64,000 nucleotides of DNA, taken from the NCBI GenBank assembly GCA_014529385.2, contig CM043969.1, positions 36,639,922 to 36,703,921 on the forward strand. Direction: 5' to 3'. A model generated the notes under the pieces. That model did not search any database. It saw only the letters and a list, made by a program, of their open reading frames with translations, and was not told the origin of the DNA. This DNA comes from Adiantum capillus-veneris (Eukaryota; Streptophyta; Polypodiopsida; Polypodiales; Pteridaceae). A program made the translations under genes and the position numbers. Position 1 is the stretch's first letter. Each line of letters starts with the position of its first letter. Positions 46,595 to 57,800 of this stretch are shown here, in pieces.

Positions 46595-47142
46595 TTTCGC
46601 TTGCTGTGGTGCTACCAAATAAATGGAAGAACACTTGGATATCAAAAATCTTGTAGCCGTACAATGTATTGTCGTCTTCAATAATTGGCCATGCTATTTA
46701 GATCTATAATCTTAATTAAAAGATATAAAATTGCCTTCAAAATCAAGCCGTGCTTGAACTGGGAAAGAATTGAACCCAAATCCCAAGACGTTCTTGGATC
46801 CGTGGTTGTTCAGTTAGCAGGCCGTTACAATCGGCATGGGCTCCAACAAGCTTCCCGTCGTACCATTTCCAAGTAGCAATGCTTGAAGACTTCGAACGGG
46901 GAAGCTAAAATTTGGCCACTACAGAAAACCGGCTTGTTGACGATGTGCTAAAGAGTTGCCAAGAGGCGGCTTGCGGCACCTTGACAAAACCTCCCGAACC
47001 AAAGCCTTCGAGGATGCAGTCGAGAAGCCTGTGGGCACGTGCCCTTATGTAAAAAAATCCTTGCCCTAAGGCCAAAGGTCTTTGGACGTTTGAATGTGAA
47101 AGAAAAGATCCTACAGCATAACGATGGTGCCGCAGAGTGCCG
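46595..47142. other. Upstream DNA of the minus-strand CCHC frame
   Basis: No gene recognised. It may hold the promoter of the interrupted frame. An isolated B-box-like GTTCAATTC occurs at 46775-46767 (minus), without a good A box. Confidence 0.5.
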
Positions 47143-47452
47143 CGAGAGAGAGAGAGAGAGAGAGAGAATCTCCGCTTGCTATGGTGCAACCCGATGCTCG
47201 CCACTGTGACGTGAAACTCCCTCCACGGCCGCGTGCTCACGTTGAACCCATCATCGCAGTGTTTGGTGGTGGTCGATGTTCTCTCCCCCCTTGCCGCAAG
47301 CGGCCATGCACACGACTTCGACCCCGTTCTCTGCTAAGCGACCATGCCCGCCTCCAACTCTCTGCAGAACTCGCCCTTAGGTTGCATGAGCATGCTAAAA
47401 GTGGAGGTCCATGGCCCACTTTGCCTAGAATAGCCTAGATCTCTGATACCAG

Positions 47453-47597
47453 TGAAATGCCCCTGGTGGGATTGCCTAGGAATGAACCTCCCAACCTCCC
47501 ATTAAATATCCCCTTGGGCCTCATTCCCTATCCACACTTGCACAGCTGGCCCCATGGGCCTGGTCCTTGACCACCGGGCATTGCCCTTGGCATGACA
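47453..47597 (-). repeat. TRIM-like LTR 1 (145 bp)
   Basis: On the minus strand it starts TGTCATGCCAAGGGCAATG and ends GGGCATTTCA. It is followed by TGGTATCAGAG, a primer site for initiator tRNA-Met. Confidence 0.6.
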
Positions 47598-47926
47598 GGT
47601 TATGGCGGTCCAGGGCATCGTGGAGAAGAAGAGAGAGAGAGTGTGTGTGTGTGTATTGCCTGTTGCTCCCTCACCGTCGAGTCTATGATGAAAACTGCTC
47701 CCTCGACCTCGTGTTTGCGTCAAGCCCACCCTCGCGGCGTTTGGTGGACGTCATTGTTGTGTCCCCCCTTTTTACAAGCGACCCTGCACACGCTTTATGT
47801 CGTTTTGGCTAAACCTTCCCCGCCTATCAAGGGCTCTTCTCCACGGCTCCTTCTTTGCATGAGCATGCAAAAGCATGCCAAAGGATATCCATGACCCCCA
47901 AGCTCCCAAAATAGCTCAGATACCAA

Positions 47927-48076
47927 TGTAAAGCGGGTGTAAAGCCTTGGGATTGCCATGTTTGAATCCTTCGCCCAATCTCCCTTTATAGCCACCTGAC
48001 CCTAAGATCCCTTTCCACCGGCAACCGACGCTTGGTTTGGTCCTTGACCTCCAGGGTTTTTGCCCTTGCCATGACA
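47927..48076 (-). repeat. TRIM-like LTR 2 (150 bp)
   Basis: On the minus strand it starts TGTCATGGCAAGGGCAAAA and ends GCTTTACA. It contains GGCTATAAAGGG as a TATA candidate and is followed after one base by TGGTATCTGAGC, a primer site with one change. Confidence 0.6.
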
Positions 48077-48084
48077 TATTAACT

Positions 48085-49820
48085 TAAAGAAATTATTAAT
48101 GGAATATAAATATGTTTTTTGAGATTATTTACCACCAAGTTTATTGCCGACACGGGTTGTGCAACATGGCATAGACGTGGTTGCAGGTAGTAAACCCGTA
48201 AGTAAACCACCCTATAGAATGAGCCATTCTGAGGCTTTTGAGGTGGAACGTCAGCTTGTTGACTATCTCAATAGTGGTTTTATACAATCCACTTCCTCAC
48301 CATGGGCTTCTCCAATCTTATTGGTGAAGATATAAGATGGTAGCATGCGCATGTGTGTAGACTATCGATAATTGAATGATTACTGTTAAGAACAAGTACC
48401 CTTTACCAAGAGTGGATGAGTTATTTGGTAAGCTCACTTGCGCCCATATCTTTACAAAGATAGACTTACGATCAAGGTATCATCAAGTACACATAAGGCT
48501 TGCATATATACCCAAGATTGCATTCCAAACGGATCAGTTTGGACACTATGAGTTTTTGGTTATGCCCTTCAGGTTGACCAATGCGCCAACTACTTTCATG
48601 ACACTTATGCACATATCTGAGCAAGTTTGTTATTTTTTTCTCGGTGACATTCTCGTGTACAGTGCTTTTGAAGAAGAGCATCTACAACATCTCAAGCAGG
48701 TGTTTGACTTGGTACGAGAACATAAGCTACATGCCAAAGAATCAAAGTGTGATTTTTTCAAGGGGAAGATTCACTATTTAGGACATGTGTATTTCAGTTG
48801 ATCAGTTACACATGGGTCGATCCAATGTGGATGCCATTCGGAGGTGCCCCTCTCCTAGAAATCTGGAAGAGCTTCAGATTTTCTTGTTCCGATGACATAC
48901 CAACTGAATGCCAAGGGAAAAACTTTTCAGTGGGGTTCATCTCAACAACAAAGATTTTAGGCTCTTAAGGACGTAGTAGCTACTGCTCCTATATTAGCTA
49001 TGGTGGATTCTTTGAAGCCATTTTTTTAAGACACGAATGCCAGTAGCCATGCTGTTGGAGCAGTCCTTCTATAGGAGGGAAAGGCCAATTGCATTTGAAG
49101 AAGCTTGATTCAGCCCAACAGAATTATTCTGCTTATAAAAGAGAACTCTATGCAATAGTGTCAGCCTTAAAGACTTGGCGGCACTATTTGCATCAAGCAT
49201 AGTCTGAAATTGTGTTCAACCATGAAAGCATAAAATGGTTTACACAACAATCTGACTTGAAGGGTCGAAAGGCTAGGTGGGTTGAGATTGTTAAGGAGTA
49301 TGTTGCTAAGCTCCAGTATCGTAAAGGACGATATAATGTGGTAGATGATGCTCTTAATCGAATGCCTGAGATCAACTCCCTTCTCTTTATAAGACACAAT
49401 TTTTTGGAATCTCTTAAAGGCAGACGTGAGCATGACCATGTATACTCCAAAGTGTGGAGACATAAAAAAATTAGGGATTCTTCTCACTCAAATGCTGGTA
49501 GTGTGCCTTTTACCTCCACAATCAGTTCTCCTCTATCGAGTGAGAAGCTGCAAAGATGGAAGAAATTTTCCATCGATGATGGATACCTACTCCACAAGGG
49601 GAGAGTATGTGTACCGATGGATGCGGACATTCGGCGCCAAACTCTTTATGAATGTCATGACAATCCAAGTGCAGGGCACCCAGACATTAAGAAAACTTAT
49701 ACTCTCGTACGACGATAATTTTACTGGCCAAGTTCATAAGGTTATGTTCAAGACTATGTCTTGCATTGCCAAACGTGTTATGGAATTGATATTTTATTGT
49801 TTAATGCAGCTGACAGGTGG
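48085..49820 (+). pseudogene. Ty3/gypsy pol fragment: RT, RNase H, integrase zinc region
   Basis: Seen in three frames with many stops: PPYRMSHSEAFEVERQL and FIQSTSSPWASPILLVK (48220-48330); MRMCVDYR; KNKYPLPRVDELFGKL, IFTKIDLRSRYHQVHI and GHYEFLVMPF; the RT catalytic box reads FLGDILVYS, where FLDDILVYS is usual, so a catalytic Asp is lost. RNase H end: DLKGRKARWVEIVKEY and YNVVDDALNRMP (49250-49370). Integrase zinc region starts at YECHDNPSAGHPDIKKTY (about 49650). Gag, protease, the integrase core and chromodomain are missing. An old truncated chromovirus-type copy. Confidence 0.85.
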
Positions 49821-50009
49821 AAAAGGCTAAGGGTTATGTGAAAGGATCTCGAAAGGATATTATATTTTATAATTTATTATTCAAGTGCTCTTTTATGAGC
49901 TTTGGCCATTTATGACCGGCCGGCCAGTTTGTACTCACTTTGACCATTCAAGAATCTATAAATTAAATACGTGCAAGAGGGAAATGGTCACTCTTGCACG
50001 GGGGGAGAT

Positions 50010-50258
50010 TGCACCCAGTGCTTGTGTCTTCTTCTCTTCTCTCGTCCCTCCTCTCTCGCCATGTCGGCGTAGCACTCCACTCTAGGAGGTGCACATACAC
50101 ACGTTCTTTCACTCTCTCCCGCTCTCTATCTCTCTCTGTCCGCGTATATCGTCGATTATGTGCTCGTGGATGCGTCAGGTATACAGATCTATCGCTTTAT
50201 TGTCTGTAGTGTGTTATTTTACGTATTTTGCAGGCCTTCTACGCTCCCGTCTGTAGCA
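50010..50258 (+). repeat. Probable LTR of an unidentified element
   Basis: Ends GTCTGTAGCA just before a perfect primer site. A purine tract GCACGGGGGGAGAT ends at about 50009, so the LTR may start TGCACCCAGTGC at 50010. A longer LTR starting TGTGAAAGGATC at 49837 is the alternative. CT-rich, as in many plant U3/R regions. No second copy in the window. Confidence 0.45.
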
Positions 50259-50259
50259 G

Positions 50260-50272
50260 TGGTATCAGAGCC
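50260..50272 (+). other. Primer binding site after the probable LTR
   Basis: TGGTATCAGAGCC, initiator tRNA-Met type, one base after the LTR end. No gag frame follows. Confidence 0.75.
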
Positions 50273-51380
50273 AGCAAAATGTTCTTGGGGATATCAAAGA
50301 GAATCTTGATAACGATCATACCTTAGAGCTAAGTTTATTTATTTTTACACTTTTGCTGGCAACAATTTTTTTTATCAAATTGATTGTTTATTTTTCTTTC
50401 TTAATTTGATAGTTTTGTGGCTTAGTTAAGCAAGACCACGTTTATCAATGGCTTAACTAGATTTTATGAAGGATAGTTTAATTACGATCCTGATTATAGT
50501 TAGTAAGAGAATCATAATTTACCAGATGTAATGCATGCAACCAATTGCATGTAACGTGATGGAATAGGAGAAATTTAAAGGTAGAAGATTATGTATAGTT
50601 ATTAAGAGAATTTTAAACTAGTAGAACCATGTACATAAAAGCGGTAAGAAACCAGAGATGACAAAGAAGGAATCACATGAAATTCCTTTGTATTGCCCTA
50701 AGACAAGGGATATTAATTAATAGATTATAGAAGACTAAAAAAAAAATGATGGATCTTTCAACTTTACTTTCAGTTCGAATAAGTGCTCAGTTCCAACAAT
50801 TCCCTAGATACCATCTTAATTGTCCATGGCACATACACCAATGGATTGTGGCAGATCATGAATAATTAAGGAAGGTAACTGCTAAATCCGTACCACTGGA
50901 ATGCGGCGTGCAAAGGTCGAGGCTTCCTTCAATGATGTTACCCGACTAGGGGCGGCCCCTATTACTGGAGTTCGCTTGTGATGGGCTGCATGGTGAGTAG
51001 AATAAGCAGCAGAACAACGCGAGTTAGCCAAAAGAGCTGCATGAATTTACTCAAACACACAGGCACACACTCGCGTAAACCTACAGATATTCACAAATGA
51101 GCAATGCGCACACAATGTGCCTCCTTTTTTCTCCCTCTATCTCTCATCTCAAACTGCCGCTCTCCCATTCTCTCTCTACTACAGACGTTCAACCACGCTG
51201 GCCAATGCCCATCACGAGTGCTATCATTATCTTATAGATCAACTATCGACCATATTCTCTGTGGTGGCCCTGATTGATGGATGCAACCATGCGGAATGCC
51301 TGACACGGTTGAACATGCACCTTTCTTTCTCAAGTGATGGCGCAGTAGCTCATCAGCTGTGCCTTACCATGCAACCAATG

Positions 51381-51412
<32 letters not shown>

Positions 51413-52933
51413 ACATCTTGCATGCAGCTGCTGGACCCTACCTTTCTACCACTCCGTCAACTACCAGAACTGCATCTCCGTCTCCCACTTTTCAGCCGTC
51501 ATCCCACTCTCTCTCTATCTCTGCCTCCGCTTGCAAACCCTCAACCGCCACAATCCCTCAGCTATCGACCCCTCGTTTGCAACCACTTCCAGGAAAAGTT
51601 GAGGCCACAAACACTTTAACCAACCATATTGCATACACTGCGGTTGGGCCGTTTTTCTTTCACGCTTAGCCGCCATTTTTATAGTTATCTTTTTGTCTTT
51701 TAAATGGCCATGCAAGCTGGTTCGCCTTAGCCAGGCTGTTTATCTCATGGGCTTCCAGCGGCCCTGCCCCCAAAAAAAGAAACTCTCATTAATGGCGAAG
51801 TCGTGCCAGGCAGCATTAGCTAGCGTCCACCATGAGTGCTGGTTTGGGCCCTGGCTCAGCTTTGCTACTGCGTTCACTTCCGCTGCCTTTGGTGTGAATT
51901 ACCAATTCCAATATACGTTATGCCTCATCCGGGCCCAGCTTGGCGCCGCTCACCAACTACGGAAATAGCTTATTATGTATGTCATAATCGTTGTTGCAGC
52001 TATGGAAGACTATGCCATTCCATAATGGGGAGAAAGGTAGCAGGCATCCAGCTAGAATGGCTAGCAGAATTTGTTGAGGTAGTCTCCTGCAAGCGGCGCT
52101 TGAAGAGAGAAGCACCTTGCACTAAACAGCAGCTCTTTCTCTCGGGTTCGCATGCCTGCATTGCGTCGCTCTGTCCTGGTCCTGGTGTGAATTAATGCAG
52201 AGAGAGGGAGCAAGAAGCTCGAGGAGATGGACACCTTCCAAGAAGCGTCAGCAGGGCATGCCCCTTGGCGCTTGGGAGCACTCTCTCCCCCTCCTCCCAG
52301 TATGGCTACTTACATAAGCGAACACTCATTCAGCAATATGTTCTGCAAAGTCTTGACGACGACGACGACGATGCTACTGATTTTAGTTTTTTTTCTTTTT
52401 TCTTTTTTAACCTTACTTCGTTTTAATTTGTACCCCACCATTGGATTAGATGCACACAGATTAGATTCACACGAATTGTATCTGTGTGGCTTTACATGGA
52501 ATTTTAGCCTTTTGTAAACTGTTGATATAACATTTCATTTCTCCACCTCTATTCCCCTTCCTAGTGCGACTACCTACTGTGGTGGCCCTTTCACGAAGTT
52601 TGATCGGCCGCAGCCATTGCAATACTTTTTTGCACAACCCCGAGCATCTTGAGCTCCGCAACCTCTGCCAATGTTCTTTTTTTTCCTCCGTCGCTAGCTT
52701 CCCGAGGATGCTACCACACTCCTGTCCCTATTTTGATGAACTAGAGCACCTTGGGTTTGTTTCTTGCGCAATTTTATTGTTCCCTCAGATTCTTGGCATG
52801 TAGTGATAGTTGGTTTTGCCTTCATACACAGCAACACACTTTACTTTCCACGGTTTTCTTCTCTAGTTATATCAAACACAATATAGTCATCCACAAGGCT
52901 ATAGAACAATTGTCCATTTATAAAATTCATATG
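50273..52933. other. Non-coding or unrecognised DNA
   Basis: No supported gene. 50300-50760 is AT-rich. 51100-52700 is CT-rich with frames that share no motif. A (C)31 run lies at 51382-51412, and a short (GAC)n occurs near 52356. Confidence 0.5.
51382..51412. repeat. Poly-C tract
   Basis: 31 consecutive C residues, the source of a false poly-Pro frame. Such tracts are prone to length error. Confidence 0.95.
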
Positions 52934-52938
52934 ATTTA

Positions 52939-54526
52939 TGTAACATTTAATGGCCTAATAACTTGTGTGTAGTGGAAATTAGCATGAACATAGTGGGCAT
53001 TTCATTAGAATAGATTCCTAATGAGAATTACAAGAGTGCTTGGGTGGAGAGAGCAACAAAAAGCATAACACCTAGTTAGATAGCATCAACAATACTTTCA
53101 AAAGAGAGAGAAATTAAGCTATTGACAATAGTTGAGGACCGGATTTGCATGGAGCCGGTCCCCCCTCCAAAAGGCTTTGTATTATGGTTTCTCCCATCAA
53201 GAGAGACATTGTACAATACAATTCTTTGTGTTCCTTCAAGACTAGCTAGTGCAATGAAGATGGAAGCTTCATGCACTAAGCAAAACACTTAATCAAACAC
53301 AACTTGAATTATCCCCGTTCTCAGACCCAAGACCTCACACACCTTCGAAGATGGTGAGAGCTAGTAGGGTATGAGAGTAGATTGAGAGGAAGAAGGAGTA
53401 TCTTACGAGAAAGATGTACATCTCCTCACATAATCACTCATATTAGCATAGCTTAGCTTAGTAATTAGCTTGGTAGAGAAGATGAGCATGCATTGAAGCT
53501 TGGCTCTTGGTTGGATTTGCATCCACATGCCAAGAGAGTGTTGATGTAGGCTTCTATCTCACAAGCTTGGAGTAGGTGATGAGCTCTCCATTAAAGCTTG
53601 GGAGGAGATAGAGTATTCTTTCTTCACACATGGTCAAGTGTGAGTGTGAGTGTGTCAATGCCAAGCAAAAATCAGCCCCCTCTCTCTCTTGGGCGAGCCC
53701 TTCCTGCTAAATTGGTCTGGCTTTTGCCTCATTGGACCTCCCCCAGTCAAGCCAATGGGTGTTAAGCAGCATAAGTGATAGCCTTCTGACATGTGTCCCC
53801 CTTTCCCCTTTTGTGAGAGCTTTAGGTAATTAAATAATTAAACTAAACTCTCATTGGACCCCTTTGCCTCCTGGCCAATGGAATCAGGCAAGCCATTGGG
53901 CTCCTGAATGCTCATTGGACCCCTTGGGAGACTGCCCAATAGTCTTCTAGGAGACTTAATTCTCATTGGTTTCTTTTATTAAATGTTTTTAAATTAATTA
54001 AACTAGATTTACTCTAGCTTAATTCTCATTGGTCCACTTCAAGGGTCATCCAATAGAAATTGGGCACACCTTGTGGGCATCTGGCCTAGGGAGCTGACAT
54101 GTGTCCCTCATTCCCTTTGTGTAAAGGGAGCCTGTGTGTGTGTGTGTGGATTTCTCTCTCATCCCCTACCTTTAGGGCTCCCCCCCTCCCATGTAGGGAT
54201 GTGCAAAGACTTTTAGGGCACACACAAAGCATCCAATTTTCCCTAGGGTTGACCTTTGGACACAACCTTTGAATTTTGGAACCTTAGCATTTTGGAAGTC
54301 TTAATGGGCTGAACCTTAGGGTCATTTTAGCCCATTGTTGCACATGGCTCTTTTGCAGATGGCCCCCCCTTTGGATCCCTATTTTCCCTCCTTTGGATCC
54401 CTACTGTGGCCGGTCTGCTAGCTTAACCAATATTCTAGCTTTTTCTCCCCTGGCCTTCCCCACATTAAATGATCAGTTTAATATGAGAAAATCATTTAGG
54501 AGAATTAGATATTGATTATTACGACA
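52939..54526 (-). repeat. Gypsy-1 3' LTR
   Basis: On the plus strand it begins TGTAACATTTAATGGCC and ends ATTATTACGACA. It contains the CCAAT-rich block at 53711-54063. Confidence 0.94.
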
Positions 54527-54545
54527 TTACCTCTCTCTTGAAATC
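54527..54545 (-). other. Gypsy-1 polypurine tract
   Basis: On the minus strand TTTCAAGAGAGAGGTAA directly precedes the 3' LTR start TGTCGTAATAATC. Confidence 0.75.
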
Positions 54546-54882
54546 ATAGTCGTCCTCGACTATGGTGTAGAGAAGATAAAGCATGTTCATGAGTCCTTTT
54601 CTTAGCGGGTAGAGGATCCCTATGTTACCCTACGACATCATTCCACAATGGATGACTAGTCCATTTGGCGCTTGAGAGCTTGAGGCTGCCGCAAGCATGT
54701 CTGCACATTAGTCCTATCAGTCTTCCATAGTAGAGTGACAAGCTCTACTTGGTGTTTGGGAGACGTCGTCTCCGCAAACTTGATCTAAGCATGCATACTA
54801 CTTCATTTTTGTGCACAAATAAAGAAAAAGAGAGTCTTATAAGACAAAAATTTTGTTCATTTTTAACATTTTGTACATTTGC

Positions 54883-57800
54883 TTACTCTTGGGAAGCATT
54901 GTAAGCATTGACAAGGTTTAGGTTATCCTTTAATTGTATGCCTTGCATCCATCTAGCATCTTCAAAAGGATAATTCTTAAACTTAATAAGATATCGTCGG
55001 ATAGTCTTACCGCCTCTTAATACCTTGTCTTCATGTCGGAGAATGGACTCGGGCTGCAGCACCTCCTCTTGGTCCTCGATCTCCGGTGGGTCTTCAATAG
55101 TTGGTTCTTGAGGTGGCTCTCCTTTGTAAGGCTTTAATAGGCTCACATGAAAAGCATTGTGTATGAGCCAATGATTGGGCAACTTGAGTTGATAGGCCAT
55201 CTCATTGATTGGCCTAAGAATCTGAAACGGACCATAGTACCTTTTTGCTAGTTTAGCATAGTACTTTTGGTGACCCGTAGGATTCTTGCCCATTGTGTGC
55301 CTTAATCGAGCCTTGGGAAACTTTAACAAGACCCAATCGTTTTCTTTAAAGGCTTGGGCTCTTATGTGCTTGTCAGCAGCAGCCTTTTTCCTTTGCTGTG
55401 AGATAGAGATAGCATCCTTAATCTTTTGGAAAGATTCTTGTAGGTCTCGGCTATACTCATCTGCAGCGAAGATCTTCCCATGTACCTTAAGTAGCAAGGG
55501 ACTTTTTGATCTTCCCTCAATTACCTCGAAAGGTGCTTTTCCCGTGGAAGTATGTACAGTGTTATTGTAAGCATACTCCACTAAGGGTAAGTACTTCTCC
55601 CATTGGGATCTTTGATCTACTTCCATTACATAGGCTTTTAGTAGATCGAGAATGGTTAGGTTAGCTATTTCACTTTGGCCATCAATTTGTGGATGATAGG
55701 CCGAAGAGAAGTTTAGCCTTGTTCCTAAATTCTCAAAGAGACCCTTCCAGAAATTACTGGTCATTCTAGGATCTCTATCCGACACTATGGACATGGGCAA
55801 GCCATGGTACTTGAAAATTTGTGAAATAAAGAGGGTTGCCATTTGATGGGCTTTGATAGTCTTTTTGACAGGTATAAAATGAGCTTGTTTACTAAACCTG
55901 TCTACTATCGTCCATATTCCCATATTCCCATGGATAGACTTAGGCAATCCAAAGATAAAATCCATGGATATGCTCTCCCATGGTGAATTAAGAATTGGCA
56001 AGGGTTGAAGCAATCCAAGTTTATTCCCTCTATCAAATTTTGTCTTTTGGCATACCACACATTTGGATATGCTCTCCCATGGTGAATTAAGAATTGGCAA
56101 GGGTTGAAGCAATCCAAGTTTATTCCCTCTATCAAATTTTGTCTTTTGGCATACCACACATTTGGAAACATATTCTTGTATGTTCACTTTCATGGTAGGC
56201 CAATAGAAATATGTTTCAATTCCCTTTAAGGTAGATTGAATCCCTCTATGCCCCGCATAAGGTGGAGCATGAGATTCATACATTACTTTCTCACGTAGTG
56301 AGTTAGTAACGCATAGTCTATTTCCATAGAGAAGATAACCATCTTGTAAAGTAAATGGTTCTTCTTTCTTCCCTAATGCAAGGGCTGAAATCACATCTCT
56401 AAAATTGGGATCAATAGCATACTCATCTATCATTGAAGATAGATCATTGTGAGTTGCTATGGAAACCGCATTCACTCTCGGCCGTCTTGAGAGTGCATCA
56501 GCTACTTGATTATGCTTGCCAGCAATGTGAGCAATATGAAAATGAAATTGCGAAAGGAAATTTGCCCACCTCATTTGTTTGTCGGAGAGCTTGGTCTGCG
56601 TCATGAAGTACTTAAGACTTTGGTGATCCATTCGCAGAATGAAAGGAGTCCCCAATAAATAGTGCTTCCATGAGTCTAAGGCATGTAGAACTGCAAGGAG
56701 TTCCTTTTCGTATATGCCTAGAGCTTGCTCAACAGGGTCACTCCTTCGACTCTCATAGCCTATGGCGTGCCCTTCTTGGAGCAAAACAGCTCCAAGGCAA
56801 TCACCACAAGCATCGCATTGGACCTCAAATGGTTTTGAGAGATCCGGTAGTGTAAGCACAGGTTGAGAGATAAGCTTTTCGAAAGCATTGCTCTCCTTAG
56901 CAGACCATGTACACCTAACGCTTTTCTTTGTTAGGTCATGTAATGGTCCCGCAATTTGTGAGAACTTTTCTATGAAGCGTCTATAGTATGCACACATACC
57001 TATGAAGCTTCTTAGTTCATGAAGATTCCTTGGTTTAGGCCATCCTTTTATTACCTCTAACTTGGATGGATCCATTTGGATGCCATTTTGAGAGATAATG
57101 TGACCTAAATACTGAATCTCTTGCAAGAAAAATTCACTTTTCTTTCGATTGACATAAAGTTTATTCTCTCTTAAAACTTGAAATATTACCTGGAGGTGTT
57201 GCTTGTGTTCCTCCAATGAATTAGAGTAGATGATAATATCATCAAAGAACACTCCAGTGAAGGTTCGATGAGGCCTGAACAGCTTCTCCATCAAGCGGTT
57301 GAATGTGGCTGGTGCATTGGTCAAGCCAAAAGGCATGACAATGTATTCGTAAAGACCAAATGTAGTACGAAATGCGGTCTTTACAATGTCTTGATCAACT
57401 ATCCTTATTTGACGATAGCCACTTTTTAGGTCAACCCTACTGAAGTAGGTCGATCCTTGTCGCTTATCAAATAGGTCTTCTACCCGTGGAACGGGAAACC
57501 TATTCTTGATAGTGATCCTATTTAGTGCTCTATAGTCGACACACATACGATATGTGCTGTCTTTCTTTTGCACTAATAGCACAGGTGAGCAAAATGGAGA
57601 TGAGCTAGGCCTAACCATGCCCTTCTCAACTAACTCATGCACTTGCCGCATAATCTCCTCTTGTTGAGCTTGAGAAACTCTATAAGGAGGTTTATTAGGC
57701 GGTGAACTTCCTGGAAGAAGTTCAATTGCATGGTCATCATTACCTCGTTTAAGAGGTAGCTCACAAGGGATGTCGTCAATAAAAACATCTTGAAACCCCT

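Larger units (their letters stand above)
47143..48076 (-). mobile_element. TRIM-like tandem: (LTR-PBS-internal)x2
   Basis: Read on the minus strand: LTR (48076-47927), primer site complement (47925-47914), internal 280 bp ending in a CT tract (about 47650), then LTR (47597-47453), primer site (47451-47441), and a homologous 300-bp internal segment ending in CT (47168-47143). The two internal segments share GTTTGGTGG, TGCACACG and GCATGAGCATGC words. There is no coding sequence. A terminal LTR beyond 47143 was not found, so the element is a truncated dimer. Layout fits terminal-repeat retrotransposons in miniature. Confidence 0.6.

Noticed and set aside
46735-46850. Third SINE-like head near 46775 (B box GTTCAATTC, minus)
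   Set aside because: No acceptable A box at tRNA spacing, so one nine-base match is not enough.
51117-51669. Proline-rich frames around the poly-C tract
   Set aside because: Caused by 31 consecutive C residues and CT-rich DNA; overlapping frames are equally open.
53076-53288. 70-codon frame repeated identically at 60474-60686
   Set aside because: The identity is due to the paired LTRs of Gypsy-1. No known product and no sign of selection.
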